From Pseudomonadota bacterium (GTDB lineage: Bacteria > Chloroflexota > UBA6077 > JAJPHF01), in contig JAJPHF010000086.1 in the NCBI GenBank assembly GCA_021325365.1, positions 1 through 31,166 of the forward strand: a DNA stretch of 31,166 nucleotides, given 5' to 3'. This document shows, piece by piece, positions 20,236 through 28,663 of the stretch; the stretch's first letter is position 1; the number at the start of each line of letters is the position of its first letter. The notes beneath the pieces are model-generated. The model was not told the origin of the DNA. It ran no database searches and worked only from the letters and a program-made list of their open reading frames with translations. The position numbers and the translations under genes were made by a program.

Positions 20236-23094
20236 ATGCGTGCCATAGCTGTCAACCGTGCCGACGCCCTGCGCCAGCGCTTTCCCTCGCTCGGCTGGCC
20301 CGAGATGGGCGGCCTGTTCGCGGCGCTGCTCGTGAGCTTGCTGCTCGGCTATCTGGCCTACACCCGGCTTACCACACCCGCGGCCACCGTCGTGCAGACC
20401 GTGGCCGCCACGCGGGGAGCGATTGCCGCCGTGGTCAATGGCACCGGGACCGTCATTGCGGACCAGTCGAGCAAGGTATCGTTCCGCAGCAGCGGCCGCG
20501 TGGCCGACGTGTACGTGAAGGTCGGCGACCAGGTGCAGGCGGGCCAGCCGCTCGCCAAGCTCGACGACGCCGACCTGCAAGCGCAACTCCAGCAGGCGCA
20601 GGCCAACGAGGCCCAGGCGCAGGCGAAGCTGCAGACGATCCAGAACGGCGCGCGGCCCGAGGACGTGGCCGCGGCGCAAGCCGAGCTAGCGCAGGCCCAG
20701 GCCAAGCTAGACGACCTGCTCACGCCGCGCTCGGCCGACGTGGACGCCGCGCGGGCGGCGCTTGCGCAAGAGCAGGCGAAGCTACAGGGGCTGCTCCAGG
20801 GCCGGCCCGAGGACGTGGCCGCCGCCCAGGCGCAGCTCGACGCGGCCGTCGCCAAGCTACAGGGCATGGAGGCCCAGGGCCGGCCCGAGGACGTCGCCGC
20901 CGCCCAGGCCGCGCTCGACCAGGCGCAGGCGAAGCTGGACGCGCTCTACAATCCCAGCCCCGCCGACCTCGCCGCCGCGCAGAGCGCCGTGGACCAGGCG
21001 CAGTCGAACCTGGCGAGCAGCCAGGCGAAGCTGGAAGAGGTGCAGGAGGGCGCCACGGCCGCCGACCTGCAGGCCGCGCAAGCCGATCTGGCGAGCGCGC
21101 AGTCGCAGCAGCAGAGCGCCCAGGCGAAGCTGAACGCGCTCCTCCAGCCGGCGCAGTCCGACGTCATCGCCGCCCAGGTGGCCGTGGACAACGCGCTCTC
21201 GGCCTACCAGAGCGCCCAGACGAAGCTCGACCAGCTGCAGCACCCGACCGACAGCGACCTGGCCGCGGCGCAGGCTGCCGTCGTGCAGGCCCAGGCCGGC
21301 CTGCGGTCCGCGCAGAGCAAGCTGCAGTCGGCGCACCCGGCCGCGAACAGTCCCGACGTGATCGCCGCTGGCGAGGACGTGATCGCCGCCAGCCAGAACC
21401 TGCAGATCGCGCAGTCGCGGCTGGACCAGCTAACCAGCCAGCAGGGCGCCGCGAGCATGACGTCGAGCGGGTCGTCCAGCGCCGCGCGGAGCAGCGGCAG
21501 CGCTTCATCGAGCAGCGGCAGCGCCAGCAGCGGCACGAACGCGACGGCGAGCGGGGTGAGCACGAGCAGCACTGGCGTCAGCAGCGATGACATCCTGAAC
21601 GCGCAGGCCCAGGTCCACAGCGCCAACGCCACCCTGCAGCGCGCGCAGGCGGCCTTGCAGACACTCCAGGTGGGCGGCGGCAGCAACGACGTGGCGGGCG
21701 CCACGGCCGACGTGCAGGCCGCGCAGGCGCAGCTGGCCAGCACCCAGGCGAAGCTGGGCCAGCTACTCAACCCGAGCCCGGCCGACGTGGCCGCGGCGCA
21801 GGACGCCCTGACCCAGGCGGAGAACAACTACCAGAGCGCGCAGGCCAAGCTGGACGCGCTGCGCAACCCGCGCCCCGAGGACGTGGCCGCCGCGCAGAGC
21901 GCCGCGAACGCCGCCAACGTGGCGATCCAGAGCGCCCAGGCGAAGCTCGCCGACCTGCAGGCGCAGCCCAAGCCGGCCGACCTGGCCGCGGCGCAGACGG
22001 CCGTCGACACGGCGAACGCCAACCTGGCCAGCGCCCAGGCGAAGCTCGACCAGCTCCTGCATCCCGCCGACAACGACGTGGCCCAGGCGGAGGCGGCCGT
22101 GCGCGAGGCGCAGGCGACGCTCCAGTCGAAGGCCCAGCCCTACACCGACGAGGACATCGAGCAGCAGAAGCAGGTCGTGGCGCAGATGCAGGCCCAGCTG
22201 GCGACCAAGCAGCGGCCCGCGAGCGACAGCGACATCCAGGCGCAGCGGCAGGCCGTGGCGCAAGCGCAGGCGAAGCTCGACGCGGCGCTCGAGCCGAACA
22301 GCGCGCAGACCGTCGAGGCGCAGCGCCAGGCGGTGGCGCAGGCGGAGGCCCAGCTGGCCCTCAAGCAGCAGCCGTACACCGACCAGGACCTGGCCCAGGC
22401 CGTGGCCGCGGTGGAGCAAGCGCACGCCCAGACGGTGGTCGCGCAGTTCAACCTGGACAACAGCGTACTGGTGGCGCCCTTCGACGGCATCGTCAGCCAG
22501 GTGGGCCTGAACCCCGGCGAGGGCGCCACGGGCGCCGCGACCGTGGGCGGCGGCACGATCACCGTCGTGAACCCGAGCCAGCTGCACGTCGAGGCGCAGG
22601 TGGACGAGTCGGACATCGGCAACGTCCAGGTGGGCCAGCCAGTGCAGCTCACGTTCGACGCGCTGCCGGGCAAGACCGTGCAAGGCCAGGTCACGGCCGT
22701 CGCGCCGCAGTCGACCACGCAGTCGGGCGTGACCAGCTACCTGGTGACCATCGCGCTGCCGGACGCGTCGGGCGTCCAGCCGGGCATGACCGCGACGGCG
22801 AACATCATCTACGCCCAGCAGGGCGACGCGCTGCTGGTGCCGAACCGGGCGATCCACCGGCAGGGCCGCGACCAGGTGGTGGACGTGCTGACCCCGAACG
22901 GCAAGGTGGAGTCGCGGGTGGTCACGCGCGGCATCAGCAACGACCAGCAGACGGCGATCACCGATGGTCTGGCCGAGGGCGACCAGGTCGTGGTGCCGAG
23001 CACCCAGACCCGGGCGCCCACGACCGGCGCGCCCGGCGGGGCGGGCGGCCTGGGCGGCCTGCCCGGCCTGGGCGGCCGCCCGCCGGGCCGCTAG
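20236..23094 (+). CDS. HlyD/MacA-like adaptor with giant mirror-symmetric coiled-coil hairpin
   Basis: This 952-residue membrane-fusion-type adaptor has a membrane helix (26-43), a lipoyl half-motif (about 60-111), and two alpha-helical arms of about 290 residues (112-401 and 451-742). A Ser/Gly/Thr-rich turn (402-450) joins the arms. The second lipoyl half resumes at VAPFDGIVSQVGLNPGEGA (746 on), followed by beta-barrel and membrane-proximal domains and a Gly/Pro-rich tail (about 925-952). Relatives such as MacA usually have a hairpin of well under 150 residues in total. Arms consist of units like RPEDVAAAQAALDQAQAKLD. The ATG at 20236 lies nine bases after GGAGG. The ABC ATPase starts 33 nt downstream, followed by an FtsX-type permease, so it is the adaptor of a MacAB-type exporter or mechanotransmission complex. 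A Fur-like site lies upstream. Confidence 0.93.
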   Translation: MRAIAVNRADALRQRFPSLGWPEMGGLFAALLVSLLLGYLAYTRLTTPAATVVQTVAATRGAIAAVVNGTGTVIADQSSKVSFRSSGRVADVYVKVGDQVQAGQPLAKLDDADLQAQLQQAQANEAQAQAKLQTIQNGARPEDVAAAQAELAQAQAKLDDLLTPRSADVDAARAALAQEQAKLQGLLQGRPEDVAAAQAQLDAAVAKLQGMEAQGRPEDVAAAQAALDQAQAKLDALYNPSPADLAAAQSAVDQAQSNLASSQAKLEEVQEGATAADLQAAQADLASAQSQQQSAQAKLNALLQPAQSDVIAAQVAVDNALSAYQSAQTKLDQLQHPTDSDLAAAQAAVVQAQAGLRSAQSKLQSAHPAANSPDVIAAGEDVIAASQNLQIAQSRLDQLTSQQGAASMTSSGSSSAARSSGSASSSSGSASSGTNATASGVSTSSTGVSSDDILNAQAQVHSANATLQRAQAALQTLQVGGGSNDVAGATADVQAAQAQLASTQAKLGQLLNPSPADVAAAQDALTQAENNYQSAQAKLDALRNPRPEDVAAAQSAANAANVAIQSAQAKLADLQAQPKPADLAAAQTAVDTANANLASAQAKLDQLLHPADNDVAQAEAAVREAQATLQSKAQPYTDEDIEQQKQVVAQMQAQLATKQRPASDSDIQAQRQAVAQAQAKLDAALEPNSAQTVEAQRQAVAQAEAQLALKQQPYTDQDLAQAVAAVEQAHAQTVVAQFNLDNSVLVAPFDGIVSQVGLNPGEGATGAATVGGGTITVVNPSQLHVEAQVDESDIGNVQVGQPVQLTFDALPGKTVQGQVTAVAPQSTTQSGVTSYLVTIALPDASGVQPGMTATANIIYAQQGDALLVPNRAIHRQGRDQVVDVLTPNGKVESRVVTRGISNDQQTAITDGLAEGDQVVVPSTQTRAPTTGAPGGAGGLGGLPGLGGRPPGR
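20569..22461 (+). repeat. Twenty coding repeats of 25 or 32 codons, arranged as a mirror image
   Basis: Within the adaptor gene, units begin with (R/S)P(E/A)D(V/L)AAAQ-like sequence and end with KLDxLxxP-like sequence. Unit lengths in residues are 28, 25, 25, 26, 25, 33, 32, 32, 33, 31, then a 49-residue Ser-rich turn (21439-21585), then 31, 32, 32, 32, 33, 25, 26, 26, 26, 29. The two classes differ by seven residues, one heptad. At DNA level the phrase GAGGACGTGGCCGC recurs at the start of several units. Confidence 0.85.
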
Positions 23095-23127
23095 CGCCGA
23101 GGGACGGGTGATATAAGGAAAACAACC

Positions 23128-23862
23128 ATGAGTGACAACACGCCAGTCATCCGCATCCGCGACCTGCGGAAGGTATACACGATCGGCGACATCGAGGTGC
23201 AGGCACTGCGCGGCGTCTCGCTTGACGTGGCGCGCGGCGAGTTCGTGGCAATCATGGGGCCGTCGGGCTCGGGCAAGTCGACGCTGATGAACACGATCGG
23301 CTGCCTCGACCAGCCGACGAGCGGCAGCTACGAGCTGGACGGCGTCGAGGTGGCCGGGCTCTCGGACGACGAGCTGGCGCGGATCCGCAACCAGAAGCTC
23401 GGGTTCGTGTTCCAGTCGTTCAACCTGCTGCCGCGCATGCCGGCGGTCGAGCAGGTCGAGCTGCCGCTGCTGTACGCGGGCGCCAGCAACCGCCGGGAGC
23501 GGGCGCTGGCCGCGCTGGCCGCCGTGGGGCTGGCCCAGCGCGCGCACCACCGGCCCACCGAGCTGTCGGGCGGCCAGCAGCAGCGCGTGGCGATGGCCCG
23601 CGCGCTGGTGACCGAGCCGGCGCTGATCCTGGCCGACGAGCCGACGGGCGCACTGGACACGCGCACCAGCGAGGAGATCATGGCGCTGCTGCAAGACCTG
23701 AACGCGCGCCGGGGCCTGACCGTCGTGCTGGTGACGCACGAGCCGGACATCGCGGAGCACGCGCACCGCATCATCCAGCTCCGCGACGGCCTGATCAGCA
23801 GCGACGAGCCGGTCCTGCAGCCGCGCCAGGCGCGAGCGCTGCTCACGGAGGCGGCCGCATGA
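23128..23862 (+). CDS. MacB/LolD-type ABC transporter ATP-binding protein
   Basis: This 244-residue ATPase has all key motifs: Walker [10 protein letters not shown] (44-52), Q-loop VFQSFNLLP, signature LSGGQQQR (146-153), Walker B ALILADEP with catalytic Glu171, D-loop GALD and H-loop His204 (VTHEPD). The close match to the MacB/LolD/FtsE-like subfamily, including [20 protein letters not shown], indicates energising of a type VII (mechanotransmission) ABC system rather than simple pore transport. It starts with ATG at 23128, with AAGGA upstream, 33 nt after the adaptor stop. Its stop overlaps the permease start by ATGA, so translation is coupled. Confidence 0.96.
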   Translation: MSDNTPVIRIRDLRKVYTIGDIEVQALRGVSLDVARGEFVAIMGPSGSGKSTLMNTIGCLDQPTSGSYELDGVEVAGLSDDELARIRNQKLGFVFQSFNLLPRMPAVEQVELPLLYAGASNRRERALAALAAVGLAQRAHHRPTELSGGQQQRVAMARALVTEPALILADEPTGALDTRTSEEIMALLQDLNARRGLTVVLVTHEPDIAEHAHRIIQLRDGLISSDEPVLQPRQARALLTEAAA

Positions 23863-25109
23863 CACTCGCCACGACGCTGCGCACGGCGATCCGGGCGCTC
23901 TCGGCCAACAAGCTGCGCGCGCTGCTGACGATGCTGGGCATCATCATCGGCGTGGCGGCCGTCATCTCGCTGATGTCGGTGGGCCGCGGCGCCCAGGCGG
24001 CCGTCACCGACCAGATCCAGGGCCTGGGCACCAACCTGCTGTTCGTCCGGCCGGGCAGCACCCAGCAGGGCGGCATCCGCGCCGGCCAGGGCAGCGCGCA
24101 GACACTGTCGCTGGACGACGCCCAGGCCATCGCCGACCAGGTGGATTCGGTGGTCGGCGTGGCGCCCGAGGCCGGCGGCTTCGCCCAGCTGGTGGCGAGC
24201 GGCCAGAACTGGAGCACGCGCGTCACCGCCACCACGGAAGACTACCCGGACGTGCGCAACTTCCACGTCGCGGACGGCGACTTCTTCACGCGCCAGCAGG
24301 TCGATAGCCGCTCGCCCGTCGTCGTGCTCGGCAGCGTCGTGGCGCAGAACCTGTTCGGCGACCTCGACCCGGTGGGCGAGTCGGTCCGCATCAGCGTGGG
24401 CGGGCGCGCGGGCGTGAGCTTCCGCGTGATTGGCGTGATGGAGACGAAGGGGGGCACTGGCCTCGGCAACCAAGACGACCAGGTGTTCGTGCCGCTGACG
24501 GCCTACGAGACGCGCCTCACGCCGACGCGCACGGTGCGCGGCAGCTACCAGGTGAGCACGATCAACGTGCAGGTGGCCGACGCGAAGCTCATGGACGAGG
24601 CGACGCAGGACATCGGCGCGCTCCTGCGCCAGCGCCACCGCGTGACCCAGGACGACTTCACCATCCAGAGCCAGGCCGACTTCCTGAACACGGCCGCCCA
24701 GGTGACGGGCATCATGACGATCCTGCTGGGCGCGATCGCGGGGATCTCGCTGGTAGTGGGCGGGATCGGCATCATGAACATCATGCTCGTGTCGGTGACC
24801 GAGCGCACCCGCGAGATCGGCATCCGCAAGGCCATTGGCGCCCGCCGCCGCGACATCCTGCTGCAGTTCCTCGTCGAGGCGGCCGTGGTGAGCATCTTCG
24901 GCGGGCTGATCGGCATGGGGATCGGCATCGGGCTGGCGCACCTGCTGAGCGGCGTGCCGCTGAACGGCCAGAAGCTGACCACGCTCGTCACGCCCGACGC
25001 GGTGCTGCTCTCGGTCACCGTGTCGGCCGCGGTGGGCCTCTTCTTCGGCATCTACCCGGCGACCCGCGCCGCGCGCCTGCGCCCCATCGAGGCGCTGCGC
25101 TACGAGTAG
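23859..25109 (+). CDS. FtsX/MacB-type ABC transporter permease
   Basis: This 416-residue permease has the MacB_PCD layout: a first membrane helix (about 15-42, containing [20 protein letters not shown]), an extracellular core of roughly 230 residues, and three C-terminal helices in the FtsX domain (about 285-310, 335-360 and 380-402). FtsX-family hallmarks are [38 protein letters not shown] and the closing [18 protein letters not shown]. It lacks the ATPase fused in proteobacterial MacB; the separate ATPase precedes it with a 4-nt overlap. With the adaptor it forms a complete tripartite inner-membrane set. No TolC-like outer membrane channel is encoded here, consistent with a single-membrane host. 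Confidence 0.95.
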   Translation: MTLATTLRTAIRALSANKLRALLTMLGIIIGVAAVISLMSVGRGAQAAVTDQIQGLGTNLLFVRPGSTQQGGIRAGQGSAQTLSLDDAQAIADQVDSVVGVAPEAGGFAQLVASGQNWSTRVTATTEDYPDVRNFHVADGDFFTRQQVDSRSPVVVLGSVVAQNLFGDLDPVGESVRISVGGRAGVSFRVIGVMETKGGTGLGNQDDQVFVPLTAYETRLTPTRTVRGSYQVSTINVQVADAKLMDEATQDIGALLRQRHRVTQDDFTIQSQADFLNTAAQVTGIMTILLGAIAGISLVVGGIGIMNIMLVSVTERTREIGIRKAIGARRRDILLQFLVEAAVVSIFGGLIGMGIGIGLAHLLSGVPLNGQKLTTLVTPDAVLLSVTVSAAVGLFFGIYPATRAARLRPIEALRYE

Positions 25110-25127
25110 CCCGCGGTCCGCAGGGGG

Positions 25128-26591
25128 TCAGGCGGGGGCGCAGACGGCGCCCCCGTCGGCCTTGGGCGGGGGGGCGACGGGGGGCGCGCCCAGGAGCTGG
25201 TCGCCCTGCCAGAGCGCCATCCGCCCGGCGGCGTCGGGCCGGAACGCGACGACCGCGCCCTCCAAGAGCGGCGGGCGGGCGTGGACCACGAACGTGTGGG
25301 CGTCGAGCGCCGCGAGGTCCAGCTCGACGTTGGGCAGGTGGCCGCGCAGGCGCGTGCCGTCGCGGTAGACGCGCAGGGTGCCGAAGGGCAGGATGTACTC
25401 GCCTGCGTAGGCTGCCCAGTCGGCGGGGTCCGGCTGGTAGGTGTTCGGCGGGCGCGGCGGCGGCACCGCGCGCCGCTCGGGCGCCGTGCCGCGCAGCAGC
25501 GCGAGCACGCCGTCGGCGATCTCCTCCTTGGCCTCGTCGTCGGTGTTCGTGAGGACCGCCACGGCGCGCTGCTCGTCGGGCGCGACGTCGAAGCGCGAGC
25601 CGGTGGTCAACATGCTCCCGCTGTGCCACACGGCTAGCGCTCCGTCGAGGTCGCCCACGTACCAGCCGAGCCCGTAGGCCAGCGTCTCGTCGAGCGAGAC
25701 TTGGGGCGCCCACATCGTGGCCAGCGAGGCCGGGGAGATGACCGAGACGCCACCGCGCTCGCCGCCGTGCAGCAGCGCGAGCAGGTAGCTGGCCACGTCG
25801 GCCGCGCTGGCCATAAGGCCGCCCGCGGGCGCGTCGCTGCGCGAGAGCGGCGGCGGGAACGGCACCAGGGTCTCCCCGCGATGGTAATAGCCTTGCGCCA
25901 GGCCGCGGGCGCGCGCCACCGCGGGGTCGAAGGTCGCGCGCTGCATGCCGAGCGGCTCGAAGACGTGCTCCGCCAGGTACTGCTCGTACGGCTCGCCGGC
26001 GACGGTCTGCACGACCAGGCCGGCGACGGCGAAGCCGCTGTTGGCGTACTCCCAGCCGCTACCGGGCGCGCGGCGCAGGGGGACGCTGGCCAGCCCGCGC
26101 ACGTAGCGCTCCAGCGCGTCGGCGTCCCAGGCCTCGTCGGCGATGCCGCTGGCCGGCAGGCCGGCGGTGTGCGAGAGCAGCTCGCGGGGGGTGATCCGCG
26201 CGCCGCAGGCGTCGGCCACCCGGAAGTACGGCAGGTAGTCGGTCACCGGCGCGTCGAGCGCCAGCCGTCCCTGCTCGACGAGCTGCAGCACCGCCAGCGC
26301 GGTAAGCGCCTTGCCGGTCGAGCCGATGGGGACGAGCGTCGCATCGGTCATCGGCGTGCCGGCCTCGCGGTCGGCGAGGCCGTAGCCGCGCCGCCGCACG
26401 ACGCGCCCGCCGTCGATCGCCACCAGCGCCAGCCCGGGCACGTCCCAGGCGGCCATGCGCTCCTGCACGTAGGCGTCAATCGCGGCGGCCAAGTCGTCCT
26501 GCGCCTCGGCCGGGCGGGACGCCGGAGGGAGGAAGGCCGCCAGGAGAAGTAGTCCGGCGAGCAGGCTACTCAGCAAGCCGAGTGATCGCAC
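25128..26591 (-). CDS. Secreted serine hydrolase, class C beta-lactamase/PBP4* fold
   Basis: This 487-residue protein has a signal peptide (cleavage near ABOUT residue 30, PAEA-Q) and a serine beta-lactamase-like domain with the full catalytic set: S91-T-G-K94 (SxxK), Y182-A-N184 (YxN) in WEYANSGF, and H323-S-G325 (HxG) in VWHSGSM. A C-terminal beta domain of about 110 residues follows (Pro-rich link, then YAGEYILPFGTLRVYRDG). Family members are D-Ala-D-Ala peptidases, esterases or EstB-like hydrolases; few are true beta-lactamases. The GTG at 26591 has GAGGGGA seven bases upstream and gives a clean signal peptide, so I preferred it to the ATG at 26636. It converges with the permease gene with only 18 nt between stops. 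Confidence 0.9.
   Translation of the reverse strand: MRSLGLLSSLLAGLLLLAAFLPPASRPAEAQDDLAAAIDAYVQERMAAWDVPGLALVAIDGGRVVRRRGYGLADREAGTPMTDATLVPIGSTGKALTALAVLQLVEQGRLALDAPVTDYLPYFRVADACGARITPRELLSHTAGLPASGIADEAWDADALERYVRGLASVPLRRAPGSGWEYANSGFAVAGLVVQTVAGEPYEQYLAEHVFEPLGMQRATFDPAVARARGLAQGYYHRGETLVPFPPPLSRSDAPAGGLMASAADVASYLLALLHGGERGGVSVISPASLATMWAPQVSLDETLAYGLGWYVGDLDGALAVWHSGSMLTTGSRFDVAPDEQRAVAVLTNTDDEAKEEIADGVLALLRGTAPERRAVPPPRPPNTYQPDPADWAAYAGEYILPFGTLRVYRDGTRLRGHLPNVELDLAALDAHTFVVHARPPLLEGAVVAFRPDAAGRMALWQGDQLLGAPPVAPPPKADGGAVCAPA
25134..25154. terminator. Hairpin after the permease gene
   Basis: GGGGGCGC (25134-25141) and GCGCCCCC (25147-25154) form a perfect 8-bp stem with an AGACG loop, starting 24 nt after the permease stop. 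It overlaps the last codons of the convergent serine hydrolase gene. It probably helps end the macAB-like transcript; no T-run follows. Confidence 0.4.
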
Positions 26592-26712
26592 TGGCGCTTC
26601 CCCTCGCAACGGCCCGGTTGGTCTCCGCAGAAGCATAGCCCGCCGCGGCCCGGCCAGAGGGTAGGGCCGAAAGCTGGACCAGACAAGCCGCTCGGCTGAC
26701 GGCCTGGGGGGG

Positions 26713-26788
26713 CTGGGAGCGCGGGGGCTCGCCCGCCACGGCGGCGTCCGCGCCCCCGGCCGGGCGGCCGGGACGGCCGCGCTCCCAG
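26713..26788. repeat. Nested inverted repeat CTGGGAGCGCGG/CCGCGCTCCCAG
   Basis: Perfect 12-bp outer arms (26713-26724 and 26777-26788) enclose a second pair, GGGGGC (26723-26728) with GCCCCC (26752-26757). The element lies in the 236-nt gap between two minus-strand genes and resembles dispersed 'GGGAGCGCGGGCG' palindromic repeats of GC-rich genomes. It could also end the VOC transcript. Confidence 0.5.
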
Positions 26789-26827
26789 GCCGCCTTCCCT
26801 AACCCGAAGCGGTGGCCTGATCTTACA

Positions 26828-27277
26828 CTAGTGGCCGGCGAACGGGTCGTAGGTGCCGAAGCTCCAGACGTGGCCCTCCGGGTCGCGGACGCTGAACTCG
26901 CGCGACCCGTAGTGGGTATCGGCGAGCGGCCGCACGACCGCCGCGCCCGCCGCCACGGCGCGCTCCCACAGCGCGTCCACGGCCGCCACGCACACGTAGA
27001 CCCCCTGCGTGGGTGCGCCGAGGGTCGCGGGGCTCTGCACCGGGTAGTGGTCCGGGCGCTCGCCGCCCAGCATGACCACGTTGCCCTCCAGGCGCAGCTC
27101 GGCGTGGACGATGCCGCCGTCCGGCCCCGTGTAGGCGACCATCTGCTCGAAGCCGAACGCCTTGCCGAGCCAGGCGATGGCCGCCGGGGCGTCCTGGTAC
27201 GCCAGGCACGGGAACAGGCGCTGGGGCGGGCGCGTTGTCGGGCGGCTGGCTGGCTGCGCGGGCATGGTCGCGGTCAT
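26828..27277 (-). CDS. VOC superfamily (glyoxalase/PhnB-like) protein
   Basis: This 149-residue protein has the two beta-alpha-beta-beta-beta modules of the vicinal oxygen chelate fold. The first begins LFPCLAYQDAPAAIAWLGKA and contains IVHAELRLEGNVVMLGG, with a putative metal-binding His. The second has GVYVCVAAVDALWERAVAAG and ends RDPEGHVWSFGTYDPFAGH, a common ending in PhnB-like members. Substrates range from methylglyoxal adducts to antibiotics, so function stays open. The ATG at 27277 is preceded by AGGAGA; the frame reaches 27379 but without a ribosome site. It is divergent from the amidohydrolase gene. Confidence 0.9.
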   Translation of the reverse strand: MTATMPAQPASRPTTRPPQRLFPCLAYQDAPAAIAWLGKAFGFEQMVAYTGPDGGIVHAELRLEGNVVMLGGERPDHYPVQSPATLGAPTQGVYVCVAAVDALWERAVAAGAAVVRPLADTHYGSREFSVRDPEGHVWSFGTYDPFAGH

Positions 27278-27401
27278 GGCGGCTCTCCTGTGCGCTCGGG
27301 GGTCGGCGGCCGCGAGATGGGGCCGCCGCCATATCGAACAACGCCCGGGACGGCGCGAACGTACGGGCGCGGGCGTCACAGCCGGCTCTCAGGGCGCCGA
27401 G

Positions 27402-27430
27402 TTGACAGGCCGGGCGGGGCGGGGTAGGGT
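27402..27430 (+). promoter_or_regulatory. Sigma70-type promoter of the amidohydrolase gene
   Basis: A perfect -35 TTGACA (27402-27407) is followed, after exactly 17 bp, by TAGGGT (27425-27430), three of six matches to -10. The transcript would begin near 27437, about 50 nt before the GTG at 27488. Confidence 0.5.
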
Positions 27431-27487
27431 TAGGCGACCGCGCGGCCGGGCGCCGCATCCACGCGCCGCCGCGGAGAGGAGCCTGCC

Positions 27488-28624
27488 GTGGCAAAGCCCT
27501 ACGTCATCGACGCCGACGGGCACGTGGCCGAGCACGAGGTCGACTGGGCCGCGCGCCTCGATCCCGCCTACCGCGACCGCGCGCCGCGCATACTGGAAGT
27601 GAACGGGCGCAACCGCTGCCTCGTCGAGGGCCGCATCTACCCCATCCCCGAGGGCCCCGGCCAGGGCAACAGCGGCCCGTTCAGCCCCGAGATGGACTGG
27701 AGCCGCCTGTACCGCGCGGGCATGCGGAACCCGCAAGCGCGCCTGGCCGACATGGACCAGGAGGGCATCGACGTGGCGGTGCTCTTCGGCACCTACATCG
27801 GCCTGACGCTGCCGAACCTGGCCGACCCCGGCCTGGCCGTCGCCGTCGCTCGCGCGTACAACGACTGGCTGGCCGAGTTCTGCGCCGCCGCGCCGGACCG
27901 CCTGAAGGGCGTGGCGCTCGTGCCGCTGCAAGACGTGGCGGCCGCCATCGCGGAGCTAGAGCGCGCCACGAGCCAACTGGGCCACGTGACGGCGATGCTG
28001 CCGACCAACCTGCACGGCAAGAACCTCGACCACCCCGACTTCTACCCCTTCTACGACGCCGCCCAGCAACTCGGCGTGCCGCTCAGCGTCCACGCCGGCG
28101 TGGGCCACAACGGCCTGGCCGGCCACTACGGCACGCAGAACGCGGGCACCGAGCGCTTCGACCGCTTCTTCTTCACCCATCTGGTGGCGTTCCCCTTCGA
28201 GCAGATGATCGCCACGGCCTGCGTCGTCTGCGGCGGCGTGCTGGACCAGTTCCCGCGGCTGCGCATCGGCTTCTTCGAGGCGGGCGTGGGCTGGCTGCCG
28301 TACTGGCTGCAGCGCATGGACGAGCACTACGAGCGGCTGCGCCCGCAGGTGCCGCTGCTCACGCGGCCGCCGAGCGAGCACGTGCGCGGCGAGCGCTTCT
28401 GGATTAGCTGCGATCCCGACGAGGAGACGCTGCCCGACGTGGTGGCGCGGGTCGGCGAGGACCGCATCCTGTACGCCTCGGACTACGCCCACTGGGACAG
28501 CAACTTCCCGAACTCGGTGCGCTACATCGCGGAGAACCCTGAGCTGTCGGACACGGCGAAGGCGAAGATCCTGGGCGGCAACGCGGCGCGCTTCCTGGGA
28601 CTGCCGCTGCCCGTCGGGGCGTAG
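27488..28624 (+). CDS. Amidohydrolase-2 family metal-dependent hydrolase
   Basis: This 378-residue TIM-barrel protein belongs to the amidohydrolase-related (ACMSD-like) family. It opens YVIDADGHVAEHEVDW, where D-x-G-H replaces the usual HxH of strand 1. Further family features are LADMDQEGIDVAVLFGTY, VPLQDVAAAIAELERAT, GVPLSVHAGVG (metal-binding His), IGFFEAGVGWLPYWLQRMDE, and the active-site aspartate in LYASDYAHWDSNFPNSV. Members hydrolyse or decarboxylate aromatic or cyclic compounds in the cytoplasm; the substrate is unknown. The GTG at 27488 lies six bases after GAGAGGAG and suits the N-terminus. A good promoter stands upstream. It converges with the PIN gene. Confidence 0.92.
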   Translation: MAKPYVIDADGHVAEHEVDWAARLDPAYRDRAPRILEVNGRNRCLVEGRIYPIPEGPGQGNSGPFSPEMDWSRLYRAGMRNPQARLADMDQEGIDVAVLFGTYIGLTLPNLADPGLAVAVARAYNDWLAEFCAAAPDRLKGVALVPLQDVAAAIAELERATSQLGHVTAMLPTNLHGKNLDHPDFYPFYDAAQQLGVPLSVHAGVGHNGLAGHYGTQNAGTERFDRFFFTHLVAFPFEQMIATACVVCGGVLDQFPRLRIGFFEAGVGWLPYWLQRMDEHYERLRPQVPLLTRPPSEHVRGERFWISCDPDEETLPDVVARVGEDRILYASDYAHWDSNFPNSVRYIAENPELSDTAKAKILGGNAARFLGLPLPVGA

Positions 28625-28663
28625 CCGGGATTCCACTGCTCCACCGCCAGCGCGAGCGGCATA

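Noticed and set aside
20653..22374. Regular repeats that might suggest a CRISPR array or minisatellite
   Set aside because: The repeats keep one reading frame, vary at silent sites and encode coiled-coil units within a single protein.
23109..23117. Extended -10-like TGATATAAG before the ATPase gene
   Set aside because: It overlaps the AAGGA ribosome site 11-19 nt before the ATG and lies inside an operon, so a promoter here would leave almost no leader. I treat it as part of the ribosome-binding region.
21763..23865. 700-aa open frame on the minus strand opposite the adaptor and ATPase genes
   Set aside because: It is rich in Arg, His, Leu and Val from GC-rich antisense reading, with no motifs, opposite two well-identified genes. 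It is a shadow.
23328..24941. 537-aa minus-strand open frame opposite the ATPase and permease
   Set aside because: It has low-complexity His/Asp/Arg/Ala composition and is antisense to genes with complete ABC motifs.
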